NCBI RefSeq assembly: GCF_029168945.1
Contig: NC_083604.1
Coordinates: forward strand, 46,929,686-46,993,685
DNA length: 64,000 nt
Direction: 5' to 3'
Source of the DNA: Cannabis sativa
Lineage: Eukaryota > Streptophyta > Magnoliopsida > Rosales > Cannabaceae
The notes beneath the pieces are model-generated. The model was not told the origin of the DNA and did not search any database. It saw only the letters and a list, made by a program, of their open reading frames with translations. Position 1 is the stretch's first letter. The number at the start of each line of letters is the position of its first letter. Positions 23,103 through 35,304 of the stretch are shown here, piece by piece. The translations under genes were made by a program, and so were the position numbers.

Positions 23103-24984
23103 ATGTAAAAATTGTATTCAATATATCTACTTCTGGACTGGAGGGTAAAATATATATAAATATATATAATATTCTCAACCTTCCAAATTGAATTAGTGTT
23201 ACTTACTAAAGTGAGCTTGAATGTCATTGTTCTTTAATAATTGATGTGTTTTCTTTTTGGAGGGGGCCAATTGATGTTTCCACTATCAACTTCATTTCTT
23301 AGTTTCACAAATGACTGATATCGTGTGTTCTTTTAATCAAAAATAATATTAACTTTGTTACTTAATTACTTTAGGGCCTGTATTGAGGTCCTTACACTTC
23401 GTATCATATTTTTCTGAATAATATATGAATTCGATAAATCTTTAAAATTTGAAGGTTTTTCTAAAATTAAAATACATAAAGATAGTAAAAGTTTAATAAA
23501 ATCTGTTTTAATTAATTTGTTGGAGCTCTTAAACATAGATCCAGTTTCCTGCTTGAAAAATAAATAAAAGTAATTATAAGAATATACAGATCTAGTCATG
23601 TTCTGTAATATTCTATCAATGTCGGACTTGTGATCATTACAAAAGCCTCATTTGTCATTCTAGGTGTTAAATAAAAATTGTTAGAAAAAAAAAAACTATT
23701 TCTAACCTTTAGGAAAAATCTAGTCTGCCTATATTATATACTAATTATATTATACCTATCGTGTTTTTATACTTTTTGAATTGGATTGATTCTGTGATGA
23801 CTTTTTTGGGACAAGTATAGTTGAGAAGCTTCGTAGTGTTAACTTATATACGATTTATCGATCTAATATATTTGTCTCTTAAAGAAAAGAAAATAAAGAT
23901 ATATCCAAATCAATACTAATAACAACACAACTTTAAAATTTTTTAGAAACTTTGAGACAACTTCACAAGTATAACTAGTTGTGTCGATATTAATTGGAAA
24001 GACAATATAACTGAAGTGTTCGTGTTTTTACACTTAATTATCCACGCAAATATAAATATTACTTTCAAAATATGGGAAACAGATTTATTAAAGTATGAAC
24101 TCCTATCTTAATTCTTTATGCAATTATCATTTAGTTCGAATATATACTGAAAATTGTGATATAGAGAAATGTGTATCGAAAAGCTAGAAATATAAAAATC
24201 AATGATTGTGATATAATTTCACATGCAAGGTATTCTGATTGTGTATTTGTGTGAACACAATTTACTTGAAAATGGACTCTTTCTACGACATTTTATAAAA
24301 TCTAAACATATATAAAATAAAATAAAAATTGATTAGTTATTGAAATCAAACCAATTGCCAGTTAGACAGTTAGACCAAGAGGGTCCAAAAGTAGGTCAAA
24401 TATGATTTATTAACAAATCTTCCACTACCACTACCAAAAGTTAATGTCTCATAATTTAGTTGCTTTAGTAAAGGACAAAATAAAGGATAAAACAAATAGT
24501 AATTTACAAATAAATCCTAATATTTAGTTATTATTTTTATGCATACCTTTATATGCAGGAGAAGTGCCCTATATTTGTGAATTGTGGTTTGTTATAGACC
24601 AAAGCATAACATATGGGGATTCACAACTCTTAAAAGATGTTGGTAATTGACATGATACGATTTTGAGATGGGTGTCAAGTCTTTTGCTTTCCAGTCATGG
24701 GTCGACTAATGTTAGCTTTGACAGATGATCATTTTCGCTTTTTCATTTTAATGAGATTTTTTTGAAAAAAATAAAAAAAAAATAAAAAAGAATTACATAT
24801 TTTATTTAGAGCATCTCTAACCGAAATTTAGTATCAGACTATTATCAAATTCGGTGTTAAAAATTATTTTCACTCCAACTAAAATATTAAAGATTATACT
24901 ATTTTTTTTATTATTATATTAATTTTTTTATTTAATATTATATTAATTAACTAAAATAAAATCACTATGATTGTTATATCTAAA
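23103..24984. other. Intergenic DNA downstream of the inhibitor gene
   Basis: AT-rich sequence holding the 3' UTR of the inhibitor gene and no further gene. AGAGCATCTCTAACCG near 24810 resembles the GAGCATCTC ends of common plant MITEs, but no partner end was found. Confidence 0.5.
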
Positions 24985-25242
24985 TAAAAGAGCCACACGT
25001 GTAAAAGACAATTTGAACTTTATTTTTGACGTGTTAAATTTTTTCGAATTTTTCAAAATTTTGCAGGATGTCTTAAATAACTATAATGTACACGATCATA
25101 GAAAAAAGTGACTAAAAAAGTTTTTCGAATGCTGAAATAGGTGAGAGCACATCAGTATACCATTTTTAAAGAGGTACATTATTTTCGGCATATTAATTTT
25201 TTTTTTTGAATTTCTTAAAATTTTACAAGATATCTTAAATAA
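24985..25242. mobile_element. Foldback-element arms that received the large MULE
   Basis: One arm (about 24985-25180) shares GCAGGATGTCTTAAATAACT and the following sequence with the foldback element near 22170. A second arm (about 25180-25242) stops at TCTTAAATAA, where the MULE begins. The rest of that copy resumes at 63326. Confidence 0.6.
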
Positions 25243-25533
25243 GGGTAATTTGCGGCATAACCACCTTAAGTGGCCAAGTTGTTGCAACTAACCCCCAAAT
25301 CTAGAATTTTGGTGGTAAAACCACCTAAACCACTATTCCGTTAGCAAATACACTCCCCCGTCTAACTGACCCCATTTTTTGCTTATGTGGATGGGTAGCC
25401 CAAGTGCCAAGTCACCGAAATCCATATTACGTGGCATTATCCATTTAAAACCTGGGATTGTAACTGAAAATTAAAATTAAATTAAATTAATAGCTAAATA
25501 AGATAAAAAAAAACCCCATTAAACACAAATCCA
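25243..25533 (+). repeat. Left TIR of the large MULE
   Basis: It matches the reverse complement of 63057-63325 over nearly all its length, for example TTAGCAAATACACTCCC and CCCAAGTGCCAAGTCACC. CTATTCCGTTAGCAA starts 90 bp from the terminus (25333-25347). Element E inserted just past it at 25552. Confidence 0.85.
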
Positions 25534-25551
25534 CTTTACCAGCATAAGAAC

Positions 25552-27445
25552 TGTTGGGTTTTATGCCCTAAATAAAACTCATTTCAATATAATCAGATTT
25601 ACTTATTAATATAGATCAGAAATAACATTTAATGTTGCATGGTTCACATGATTTATTTCATGATTATATGTACATAATGTATAAATTCATCTTAAACACT
25701 TTTCACATACTTGATCCTGTTTATTGTGCTGTCAACACATTGAAAAGTAAACATGACTATGTGAATAAAGATTCATAGATTTATCAGACATAGGGTTTTA
25801 CTGATATGATAATCTACAACAGAGTTTACTTGCATTTGGAGAAATGCTACGTTCTTTCCAGAGCATTGGTTAAAGTAAAGCTCAGGTTGGATGCATGGAG
25901 TATGCATCGGAAGGGACCGATATTGAACTTTGACTTAGATTTATTAAACTTACCGTAATATCTATTCAAGTCAATATCGCCTTGTTGATCCTAGATCAAA
26001 TGATCTTAATCCTGTTATGATTAGGCTCAATCTCAGGAGGCTATTCGTGTTCCTTGATTTGTTAGTTAAACCTACTTTTAGGTCAGGGTGATACGTATAT
26101 TTTGGGAACACGGTAGTGCAATTGAGTGGGAGCGCTAACATAAACATGGAATCTATAACTTATATCTGGCGAATAGCAAGTAAAGGATGATCTCCTTCGA
26201 GCTTGACCAAACGAAAAATAAATGGTGGAGATCTCATTTCACATAAGCTGAAATATCATTTATGCGGGGTTAAGTGTTTTAAGGATTAAATACATTGTAG
26301 GGTGTAACGGTAATCTAATCCCTTTACAGTGTAGATCATTCATATAGAGGATCATTGTTCAAATTAGGATTATAACAATGGATAACTAATGATGGGTCTA
26401 TATGGTGGAACATATAGAGCATTCTATATACTGAGAGTGCAATTCTAAGTTCTATGCGTGGATTCAATGAAGAATTAATAAGTTAGTGAATTTTAGTAAT
26501 AAATTCTTGATTTACTTATTGGAAGCTCGGTTATATAGACCCATGGTCCCCACACTAGTTGAGATAATATTGCTTGTAAGACTCATATAATTTGTTTTCA
26601 TTAATCAATTATAATTCTCAAATTAGACTATGTCTATTTGTGAATTTTTCACTAAGTAAGGGCGAAATTGTAAAGAAAGAGTTTTAGGGGCATATTTGTT
26701 AATTATGATACTTTGTATGGTTCAATTAATAAATATGATAAATGACAATATTATTTAATAATTATTTATATTTATTAAATAGTTAGAATTGGCATTTAAA
26801 TGGTTGAATTAGAAAATTGGCATTTTTGAGAAAATCAGATGCAGAAAAGATAAAACTGCAAAATTGCAAAAAGTGAGGCCCAAATCCACTATGCATGGCC
26901 GACCACTTTTGTAGGGTTTTCCCTCTGATATTTTCATTATTTTAATGCCAAATAATTCAAACCTAACCCTAGTGGAATGCTATAAATAGATAGTGAAGGC
27001 TTCAGGAAAAACACACTTTTTCCTTCTAACTTTTCATTCAGAAAAACTGAGCCTCTCTCTCTCCCTATCTTTAGCCGCCACCTTGCTCTCTTCCTTCCCT
27101 CTTCAATTTCGAAATTCTTAGTGTGAGAGTAGTGCCCACACACAGCAAGTGATACCTCAATCATAGTGAGGAAGATCGTGAAGAAAGACTTTCAGCAAGA
27201 AGGAGTTTCAGCACTAAAGAATCAGAGAAAGAGATCCAGGTTAAGATATTGATAATGCTCTGCTACAGAAAGGAATCAAGGGCTAGATATCTGAACGGAA
27301 GGAGACATTATATTCCGCTGCACCCAATGTAAGGTTTACTAAACTTTATATGTGTTTATTTCATCGTTTTAGAAAGTTCATATTTAGTGTGTTAATCAAC
27401 ATACTTGTGAGTAGATCTAAGATCCTCGTAAAATAATTTCCAACA
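25552..27445 (+). repeat. 5' LTR of element E
   Basis: 1894 bp, TGTTGGG...CCAACA. The TATA box CTATAAATAGA lies near 26980-26990. It differs from the 3' LTR by scattered substitutions and small indels. Confidence 0.95.
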
Positions 27446-27464
27446 ACTGGCCTCAGAGCCATGG
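27446..27464 (+). promoter_or_regulatory. Primer binding site, element E
   Basis: ACTGGCCTCAGAGCCATGG directly follows the 5' LTR. It is identical to the sites of C and H and differs from the usual tRNA-iMet site at two positions. Confidence 0.85.
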
Positions 27465-27721
27465 TAATTGATTTGCTTGCAAGAAATTTGGACTTTAAAA
27501 CGATTGTTTGATGTTTTGGATGGTATCATGTTGTATTGAGTGTTATTTGATGATTGATTGATGTTTGTGAATTTTCGTGAAAAATAATTGAATATCTGTT
27601 TCTGGAATTATTTTTATTGGATAGTATGGAAAAAATTAAGCAAGTTACTTTTTACAGAACTCAATTTTAATTTAATTTGATTTAGTTATGATTTTTTGAA
27701 GTTTCAGAAAAATTTCGGGAT

Positions 27722-27830
27722 TGAGCAACAAAGTTGCGCGCGCGGAAATCATGCAGATTTCCCCTGCGCCGAGTTTGCACGCCCAAATCACTCATGCACG
27801 CGCGCACAGCATCCCGTCCGTACAACTTGC
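27722..27830. repeat. GC-rich hairpin patch, leader of E (short form)
   Basis: Perfect stems GCAAC/GTTGC (27725-27737) and GGAAATC/GATTTCC (27744-27762), separated by GCGCGCGCGG. A further CACGCGCGCACAGC run follows. The long GGACGGG hairpin of G is reduced to one arm here. Confidence 0.8.
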
Positions 27831-28017
27831 AATTTTTTTTTTTTCGTTTTTCTTCGTTTTTTCATGCTTTTTCATGGAATTAACTTCCAATTTTTTGTGT
27901 AGTTCTGTATTTATACATTTACTATTCCTAATTCAATTCTAATTATCATAATTAAATTTATTAATATTTTTTAAAGTTAATTCATGATATTAGTGTAATT
28001 TGAATTTAAAAATAGTA

Positions 28018-28281
28018 GGGTAAATGGCGGCAAAACCCCCAATACTTTGGTTTTGGTTTCGCTAAACCCCCACAACCTAAATTTCTGCGGGTAAACCCCC
28101 AAAACCACTATTCTGTTAGCAATTTACCCTTTCCGTCCAAATTTAGATGTTAAATGCCAAGTTGGCTTGTCCACGTGGACACAATATACACGTGGCACAA
28201 TTTTATTGGTCCACGTAAATAATTATATTAAAAAAATTAAAAAAATAAAATAAAATTAATTTAAAATTAAAAAAAATTATA
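28018..28281 (+). repeat. Left TIR of the small MULE
   Basis: Begins GGGTAAATGGCGGCAAAACC. CTATTCTGTTAGCAA starts 90 bp in (28108-28122). CACGTGGACA and CACGTGGCAC follow. Confidence 0.9.
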
Positions 28282-29195
28282 AATATTATTTTTTTTTCCT
28301 TTCTTACTTTTTTTTCTTTTCTTTCTTTTTTTTCTTTTTTTTCTTTTCTTTCTTTTTCTAATGCCCTTTCTCTTTCTCTCTCTTGCTCGCAGGTAACAGC
28401 AAGCACCAGGCACCAGCCCAAACCCAGGTTCTCGATCCCCCTCTCTCTCGATCTCAGCCATCTCTCTCGATCCCCTTCTCTCAGCCATCTTCTCTTTCTC
28501 GATCCCCCTCTCTCTCTCAGCCATCTTCGCTTTCTCTCCCCATCACCACCGACCCGTCGCTGTCGTCGTCGAGGACCACGAACCCATGCCGTCGCCGTCG
28601 TCGTCGAGGACAACGGACCCATGCCATCGCCGTCGTCGAGACCACCAAGCCAGGTAAAACCCGACCCTATCTCTCTCTCTCTATCTGCCCTCCTCTCTCT
28701 CTTTCTCTCTCTTTAGATCTAGGGATTTCTACAATTTTTTTTTTTGCAATTATCAAGATCTGTGTATAGCTGCAAATATTTGGGTATTATTGTGTTCATT
28801 ATTTTCAGATATGAGCAAAGATAATTGTTGTGGGGAAAATAAAGTTAGGGTTTTCAGATTTGAGTTTTGGACTGAAATTTTGTGTATATATATATGTGGG
28901 TTTATTTGTTTGTTGGATTTAAATTTGTTTAAATTTGGTTTTAGTATTTAATTTTTTTGTGTGATATGGATTTGAAAAATAGGTTGTGGTGGTAGTTTCA
29001 GTAATGGTGGTGTTTACGGTGGTTTCAGTTGTGTTGGTGGTGGTGTTTACAGTGAAGGTTTGTTGATGGTGGTGTTTACAGTGAAAGTGGTGGATTGATA
29101 GAGAGATGAACAGATAGAAAAGAAAAGAAAATAAAAGAAAAAAAGAAAGAAAAAAAAAAGAAAGAAAGGAAAAAATTTATTTATAATTTTTTATT
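28282..29195 (+). other. Interior of the small MULE, possible captured gene 5' end
   Basis: After a T/C-rich run there is a GC-rich block (28390-28655) with imperfect tandem CTCTCGATCCCC...CTCAGCCATC units and a CGTCG-rich part repeated twice. It ends CCAAGCCAG before GTAAAA, like an exon-intron donor. A CT-rich tract ending TTTAG and later TTTTCAG before ATATGAG resemble acceptors. GGTGGTGTTTAC units repeat near 29000-29090. No known domain is encoded, so capture of a host gene is inference. Confidence 0.45.
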
Positions 29196-29459
29196 TATAA
29201 TTTTTTTTAATTTTAAATTAATTTTATTTTATTTTTTTAATTTTTTTAATATAATTATTTACGTGGACCAATAAAATTGTGCCACGTGTATATTGTGTCC
29301 ACGTGGACAAGCCAACTTGGCACTTAAAATCTAAATTTGGACAGAAAGGGTAAATTGCTAACAGAATAGTGGTTTTGGGGGTTTACCCGCAGAAATTTAG
29401 GTTGTGGGGGTTTAGCGAAACCAAAACCAAAGTATTGAGGGTTTTGCCGCCATTTACCC
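29196..29459 (-). repeat. Right TIR of the small MULE
   Basis: Reverse complement of the left TIR, with about five differences by eye. The shared motif lies at 29355-29369, again 90 bp from the terminus. Confidence 0.9.
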
Positions 29460-29468
29460 AAAATAGTA

Positions 29469-32400
29469 AGTATCTATCTTTTTTTTGCTTAATTATCTAT
29501 CTTATTTTTAAATTTGATTATATCTTATCTTATTTTTAAATTTAAGGTCAGATTTAAATTTTTTTAAATTAAGTCTTTTTTTAAATAATTTGACCTTATT
29601 TAAATTTAAAATAAGATAACTATAATCATGTAATTTTAAATAAATGTAAGATATTTTGCTAACTTTTAAATTTTGTTATTTTATTTATTTAAATTACACT
29701 TAAAATCTGAAAAAGATATTCATTTATCTTTTTTAATTTTTTATTTAATTTTTATTTATAAAATAAAATTAAATTTTTAAAAGTAGTTAGCAAATTTTGA
29801 AATAATATTTAGGTTGGTTGAAACCTAATTTTTCAAAATTGTAGGTTTAATTTTAATTTTTTTTTTAATTTCGAAAATTTTTCAATTTTTTTTTAAATTT
29901 TTGAAAATAATTTTTTTTTATTTATTTAATTAATTATTTTTCGAAATTATTTATTTAAAATTAAATAAATCCTACATCCAACTATCCAGCTAACCTTGTT
30001 GCAGGAGTATGTGTTTTTAGCTTGTTTGTAAGTTTTCAAAACCTATTATTGCTTAATTGCAAATAGCCATGGTTAACTTTTTGCCAGATCTAATGATCTG
30101 ATGGCTCCCTTGGTCAAGTAAATAATTTGTAACAGGTATATTTACAATCTTCTTTCATCTGTGTATGACCTAGCAACATGATAGGACCCATCCAAAGTGT
30201 GCCTGTGTGAGCCTATGTATTTAATTTCATTATAGATGCATATAGGTTGTTGTTGCTAAATAAAAAATCATAGTTCTTGATAGATTTTATTTAGGCCCAT
30301 TTAGTTTTTGGGCCTATTCAATTAATAACAATTGTTCATTTTAAGGTTAAATTCCTCTCTTTTGGGCCTTGTGTGAGAGTTGGGAGCCATAGTAGTGGGT
30401 ACGACATACTGAACCCAACACCCCCTCACATGAACCACCCCAATTATGAAGACCCATTTGCCTGATTTGAATAACTGTACTAGGTTAATTAAACTAGTTT
30501 AACCTAATAAAATTGATTAGCAACATAATTAATTTCATTTATTTGGAAATTAATTTAAGAAAACCATAGTTTAAAGAATTTTTTATTCTAAGCTAAACTA
30601 TATGTATTTTCTTGTATTTAATTAAATATAGAATTATAACCATCTAGATTCTTTCTGAAGCTTAATTTAAATTTTTCATTAAATATTCCTATTTAAGTTG
30701 ATATTTAGTTATCTCTAACTAATCAACCTAAATGTGAATATCTTTTGGATTTAAAATTTCAAAATTAAGTTGAGGAATTCTAGGCATTGGTTATTAAGAT
30801 TCTTTAGATATTTTTTAAGCTGATATTTTTTTTTTTTAAATATTAACTGAAAATGGAATATTTTCAAACTAAGTGGTTACAACTTAATTTTTAATATTTA
30901 ATTAAATTTAAATTTAAAAATATTTAAGTTCTAGATTTTTCTAATACAACTTAAATTAGATATTTTTTCAAATTTTGTGGAAAAGATACTTAGTCAAATA
31001 AGATATTTTCTAGATAGTTATTTCTAGATTACTTATTATTTTTAATATTAAATAGGAAAATATTATAAATTGTGAAATTAATTATTTAAATAATTAATTT
31101 TGGTACAATTTATTTTAAGTATATTTTTCCTAGTATTAAACTAGAGATTAATAATTAAGCTCTACACTTAATTATTTATTTCTTGAATTTAATACATTTA
31201 ATTAATTTGAAAATTGAATATCTAAGTTGATTTTCATCATGATACTTAAATATTTCGTTTTCATGACACTTAATTAAATAGAAAATTATTTTTAGTTGAA
31301 ATTTATTTTTTCAACTAAATTTAAATAATTTTCAAAATATATTTTTTCTTTATTTTATTAATCAAATTTCGAAATTGCATTTCTTAAATGCTGGAATTTC
31401 GAATTTTATTTGAAAAATAGATTAAAGTTGTAAATTATTTATTTTAATTTTGGACCAACTTAAATCAATGATTTTTTCATTTAATGATTAATTAAAATAA
31501 AAAAAATAAAATATATTTAATTAGAAATTGAATTAATTAGTCCATGAAAATCTAGATAGACATTATCTGTTTTTGCTTGAAGTATTTTTCTAGTGTATTT
31601 ACTTAATTAGAAAATTAATATTTAAGTTGATTTTCATCATCATACTTAAATATTTGAAATTTTTCTTATATATTTAATTAAATAGGAAAATTATATTTTT
31701 TGTTGTAAATTAATTTTGGGCCAACATTAAATTAGAATATTTTTTCCAAGATTTTTATTTTTTAATTTTAACATGCATTTTCAAAAATTGTATTCTTAAA
31801 TACTTTAATTTTTCGAAATGCAATATATATTTATAGAAAATTAAATTTGAGTTGTAAATTAATTTAAATTAATTTTGTAACAATTTAAATTGAATATTTT
31901 TCTAAATATTTATTGGAAATTATTATTAAGATGGAAATAATTCATATTATTTTCATATCCATCTAAGTAAAATTTATAAATATTAAATTAAAATTTATAT
32001 TTAGAATTTTTCATTCTAAATTGGAAATTTTAATTAAATAAATATATATTTAAAATAAATAGATTAAATAAAGAGAATCAAAGAAAATACAACTCTCTTT
32101 AAATAATGAGCTTTATTATTAAGACATTCGATCTCCATTGTTGGTTTTACATCGCGTTTGTTTTAGTGAGTAATCCTCCCTAATGGGGGAACGTTCATTA
32201 GCAATTTTGCACCGTTTAATCTCGAAAGATAAGTAGTTTGTAAGTGTTTTATATGGTATGGATCACCCTAATGGTGGCGACCATATTTGACTTGCAAATT
32301 GCGAAACCATGGTGGAAGCTCATAAGATAGAATTGCCTTGACTCTCGCCTAAACGGGACAACGCTGAATTCCAATCTTGATCGAATAAAAGGTTGCTAGA

Positions 32401-33100
32401 ATGTTTAACATTTTAGATGAGCTGACAACTCTATTCAATGGATGGTAGCTTTGACTCTCGCCTAAACAGGACACTGATATCAGTTTGTTGCAAACCTTGG
32501 AAATTATTTAGGATTGTATGTTTTAGTATTTTCACTTGTCATTCCTACTTGCTATATGTTTAATAATTTCTGAATTGTGTATGAATTTATATTGAACCAT
32601 GTTATTTTTTGTTATTAAGTTATAGTTTAATTTTGAATCTTCATTGTTGGTCTAACTTGGTTTGTTTATCTAATGATATAAATCCCTAATGGATTTTCAC
32701 CATTAGACATACATAATAGTGTTAGATCTCGAAAGATAAAGATTGTATATGCAACATCTAGCTGTTCATCAATTGATGACACCTTAGACTAGTATTTTTA
32801 CAATATGAAACAAGAAGATTATATAAATAAGATTACTTTGTCTTTCGCTAATCGAAGTATCGTTGGATTCTTATTTAAACAATGAAATTATCCTAATTCC
32901 TCTTAGCTTATTCATTTCGAATTAGCTTCAAAACATATCATTGGATGAATGGTCTATAAATCATTTCATGTCATTCTATATTTTCTCTTAAGAAATTAAA
33001 TGACATATATGATTATAATCCCGAAATTCTATTCCCAATTGATATAAATCCTCAATCTTAAAAATCTCCTACTTGTATGGGCAAATCAGACTTAGAGTTA
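29469..33100 (+). other. AT-rich leader of element E, with a second diverged leader unit
   Basis: Non-coding. It has the same blocks as C, G and H in the same order. Past the twin motif a second, older copy of the end of the leader follows (about 32640-32900; CATTGTTGG, then ATCTCGAAAGATAA). G has the same duplication. Where C has gag, E has no open frame. Confidence 0.65.
32335..32476 (+). repeat. Twin leader motif, element E
   Basis: GACTCTCGCCTAAACGGGAC near 32340 and a one-mismatch copy (CAGGAC in place of CGGGAC) near 32453, 113 bp apart. This is the plus-strand equivalent of the pairs in C, G and H. Confidence 0.8.
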
Positions 33101-35290
33101 AATTAGTAGTGGTGGTCCAAGATAGAATTACTCATTATATTTGGTATACATTTAAGTCTTTGACTTTAATTTTAGATTCCAAACAGAAATTTTCTTATAT
33201 TTCTAATTCCAGAATACAACACAGTTACACTTTCTCAAGTGTTTAATATCCATCTTCTATTAATGGATTCAAACTGTATGGAATATGAGTTTAGTATTCT
33301 GTGACCAGGATCCACTTGCAGTATTCTAAGAACTCTTTGATGTAACTAAACCTAAGTCATCAAAAGACACTACCACATTTTTTTTAATCTATGACATTTA
33401 TATCTTGTTCATAGTGGATTTGACAAGATCAATCTCTGTAAAGAGTTAATATGCCTATATCCACTGAAAGTACTTCATCTCATTCGCAGATGGATGTACA
33501 TTCAGGGGTGGATATGATTTTTTCGTTGTATTCTTAAAACGATCACTCTAGATTATACCTTATGCAAAGAAATTTGAAATGTTTGAAAAATTTCTTAAAT
33601 TTCTAGCAATGGTTAAAACCATTAAGGTAAGTGGTTAAAGATCTTGCGAACTGATAGAGGTGGAGAAATAGTTAGTAGATATGCAGTTCAAAGATCATTA
33701 AATTGATTTTGAATGATATCCAAACTTACCTCCCCAGAAATTTCGAGTTGCATATTGATGATTAGTTACTAGTCGTTGCCTAATTCCTTCTATGGTAATA
33801 CAATTTCAGAATGATGTAATGGTTGGGTACTTAATGTAAATCATTACTAGATTCATGGATGACCTAATCAAAATCTTAAGAGAAACTAGAACTGTTAACC
33901 ATGGTTTGTTAGCTATTCTAAGTGATTAGGGGTGGACCATCCCATAGTCAATTGATAAGAAAGTGTTTGTTTAAACAAATACTACTTTCCTAAGAAAATG
34001 ACTAAGTCTGAAAATAAAGTAGCAAATAAAGGAGATATTTATTTCTTGATTCCAAAAGTGTTCTATCATCTTATTTGACATATGATGATCCCACTGGCTC
34101 TGTTGTCTTGTCACAACCGAAGAGATCAATACCATTTAGTTTTCTTCGACATAATTCACGGTACCTTGTCGTAGTGGGAGAGTTTCTAGAAACTCACCTT
34201 CTTATGACTTGGGAGACACTAGTGATTAAAATCCATTGTGAGTTTAAACAAGTAATGGATTGTCAAGATAAGAAACTAAGAAGAAAAGCCAATAGAACTA
34301 TGGTTTAATCCATTCACATGGAGTAACCTAAAGTTTTCTATTACAAGGACATAAAAGGAAATTTTCGTTTATAAGTCTATTCAATGGACTTAACAAACTC
34401 CTTGTTCCTAGTATTATAGGTTTGAGTTTATCTAAACCTATGGCTTGTGGTATACCTGGTAATTACTTACACTTATGCAAGCAACTTACTTTAGTAAGAT
34501 GCTGAAGCATTTTCTTTCTAATGGCAATCTATAGAAGCTTCACAACTTCTTAGACATAGATTTTATTTATCTAAGGAAAAATCTCAACTATTTCAGAAAA
34601 GATAAAGCCATGAAAGAATTTCTTAAATCAACAGTGAGAGGTCTTAGATACGCTTTTGTATGCCTTAGACCAGACACCTGCTGTTGAGTGGGAGTAATGA
34701 GTAGGTATCAGATTAATCCAGGAGAAGAACATTGGAAGACAATCAAGTAAATCTTAAGATTAAGAAGAGGAACTATATGTTAGTCTATAAGGGTGTGTTT
34801 AAAACTCTTAGACTACACCACATCAGATTTCGAAATTTGCCTTTGTGCTAGAAAATCTTTTTGATAAGATGGTGATTACTCTGGGGGTGGAATAGTGATT
34901 TTGGAGAAGTGTAAAAACCTATCTGAAGTCTCTAGGTCTACCAGAAAGGGACTGAATGTTAAAGTTGTAGGAAAGGTACTTATTCAGTCTAAGGAAAGTT
35001 CTACACATTTTTGGCACCATTCCAAATTGCCTAAAGTACAAGTGTTATTTCCTTATTAACCAAGAAGTAGTTGCCAAAGGTATAGAATCCAGTATCCCAA
35101 GAGAGTAGACATATATAGAGGAATTTCACATTATCAATGATTTTGTGATTAAGAAAGAGTAATGGTGGAGAAAAGGTTGTGTTTAATTCAACTTTTTAGA
35201 TCCTATTACGAGGAGTTTACTACTACTACACTTGGTTTGTATATCAAGGTGTTGAGATTATTTGAAATGCACTTTTTTGTTTTACATTAG
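33100..35290 (+). pseudogene. Decayed pol of element E (protease to RNase H)
   Basis: No open frame longer than 77 codons, but ordered patches match the pol of H, for example ATCCAGGAGAAGAACATTGG near 34718 against ATCCAGGACAGGAACATTGG in H (minus, near 52110), and the integrase stretch around 33480-33700. The same degenerate version, with shared deletions, is found in G. The decay therefore predates transposition of E and G. Confidence 0.7.
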
Positions 35291-35304
35291 TGCAAGTGGG
35301 AGTT
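35291..35304 (+). promoter_or_regulatory. Polypurine tract, element E
   Basis: TGCAAGTGGGAGTT immediately before the 3' LTR, as in BARE-1-type elements. C, G and H have the same tract on minus. Confidence 0.85.

Larger units (their letters stand above)
28018..29459. mobile_element. Small MULE with long TIRs, Pack-MULE candidate
   Basis: 1442 bp. TIRs of about 264 bp (28018-28281 and 29196-29459) differ at only a few bases by eye. The 9-bp target duplication AAAATAGTA is perfect at 28009-28017 and 29460-29468. The interior is GC-rich, contains splice-like boundaries and no transposase. It inserted into the leader of element E. The TIRs share several blocks with the large MULE, so that element's family could have mobilised it. 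Confidence 0.9.

Noticed and set aside
28203..28622. Lysine/glutamate-rich ORFs on minus in the small MULE
   Set aside because: They are translations of a T/C-rich low-complexity tract and are not supported by any domain.
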